Positions 63,619 to 64,000 of a DNA stretch of 64,000 bases are shown here, in pieces. Made by a program: the position numbers and the translations under genes. This DNA is from JALEFZ01 sp039820545 (GTDB taxonomy: Bacteria; Bacteroidota; Bacteroidia; J057), in contig JBCBPW010000027.1 of assembly GCA_039820545.1 (NCBI GenBank), positions 9,795 to 73,794 on the forward strand, read 5' to 3'. Each line of letters opens with the position of its first letter. Positions within the stretch are counted from its first letter, which is position 1. Under the pieces are notes generated by a model. The model ran no database searches. It was given only the letters and a program-made list of their open reading frames with translations, and was not told the origin of the DNA.

Positions 63619-64000
63619 AGGGAATCAGTTATAGAGAAAATGAAAGACCAAGGCTGAACAGCACAAGGCCAAAGCGCAAAGGTAAGGATAAAGAGGCTGA
63701 ATTTGATGAGCTTATTCCAAGAAACTTTTAACAGTCAGCACAAGATGACAACGGGAGAAATCGCAGGATATCTATCAAGTGCAGATTGGAAGCCATTCTT
63801 TTTTTCATAATTGGAAGCACAATCGTTCTTTGAAGCATCGAATATTGTACGAGTGATCGCTATTTTTGGGGAGGGACAAAGGTTGTTAATGACAATTCTA
63901 AATTTTTCTTACATGGAAATTGGGTAAGAAAAATGAACGGATTTGGTGAAAAATAGGGGGGAGAAATGGGAGAAGAGGCGACCTATATCGTTTTCGTAAT
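63619..64000. other. Window-end intergenic region
   Basis: No gene is supported in the last 382 bases. Only very short reading frames occur. Confidence 0.45.

Noticed and set aside
1..64000. tRNA, rRNA, CRISPR, transposase and prophage genes
   Set aside because: I scanned for T-loop-like motifs, regularly spaced direct repeats, DDE or tyrosine transposase motifs and phage structural genes and saw none. The S74 domain alone is not evidence of a prophage.

Overview
The window looks like a chromosomal segment of a Bacteroidota bacterium, most likely of the Saprospiria (Lewinella/Saprospira-like). Evidence: several secreted proteins end in Por/type IX secretion (T9SS) C-terminal sorting domains with the PNP signature; one carries HYR domains plus the CDP...GCDSL repeat common in Saprospiria surface proteins; there is an outer-membrane protein of the TonB-receptor type with a CarboxypepD_reg-like N-terminus, many lipoproteins, and almost no Shine-Dalgarno sequences. 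I find no rRNA, tRNA, CRISPR array, transposase or prophage. The identification is inference from gene content.

Layout. 1-2.2 kb: 5' part of a membrane sensor gene with an 81-bp in-frame repeat. 2.5-8.2 kb: two T9SS-secreted surface proteins with a shared N-terminal domain. 8.4-16.0 kb: PAP2 phosphatase, secreted metzincin-like protease, PhoD phosphatase, SPFH lipoprotein and an outer-membrane beta-barrel receptor. 16.4-26.9 kb: CBS-like/HEPN protein, lipoprotein, SDR, an LsrG-like monooxygenase overlapping an iron alcohol dehydrogenase, TruB, DUF2927-like lipoprotein, paraoxonase-like protein, a peptidase/membrane-protein pair, and a secreted N-formylglutamate amidohydrolase-fold protein. 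27.0-29.8 kb: three uncharacterised co-directional genes. 30.0-43.4 kb: HAD phosphatase, DUF6915-like protein, RND exporter, zinc-ribbon membrane protein, queuosine-tRNA mannosyltransferase-like protein, PagL-like deacylase, SUFU protein, acyl-CoA dehydrogenase, membrane protein, receiver protein and DUF2911 lipoprotein. 43.5-47.2 kb: full-length MetH. 47.5-49.5 kb: T9SS protein plus a fibre with an S74 endosialidase-type chaperone. 50.0-53.8 kb: lipoprotein and a flotillin/YqiJ-like pair. 54.4-57.2 kb: lipoprotein and an MbnP/MbnH-like pair. 57.4-63.6 kb: secreted protein, predicted outer-membrane barrel, sirtuin/GNAT pair, receiver protein and RlmL-type RNA methyltransferase.

Most of the window is ordinary housekeeping and envelope biology in short transcription units. 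The items most worth a second look are the MbnP/MbnH-like pair (a diheme peroxidase-like protein next to its likely substrate, with a possible role in copper), the flotillin with a partner carrying a 17-aspartate ladder, the CBS-like/HEPN protein, the S74 fibre pair, the repeat-bearing sensor, and three intergenic copies of a REP-like palindromic element plus a separate palindrome cluster. I saw no clear multi-gene defence or mobile system.
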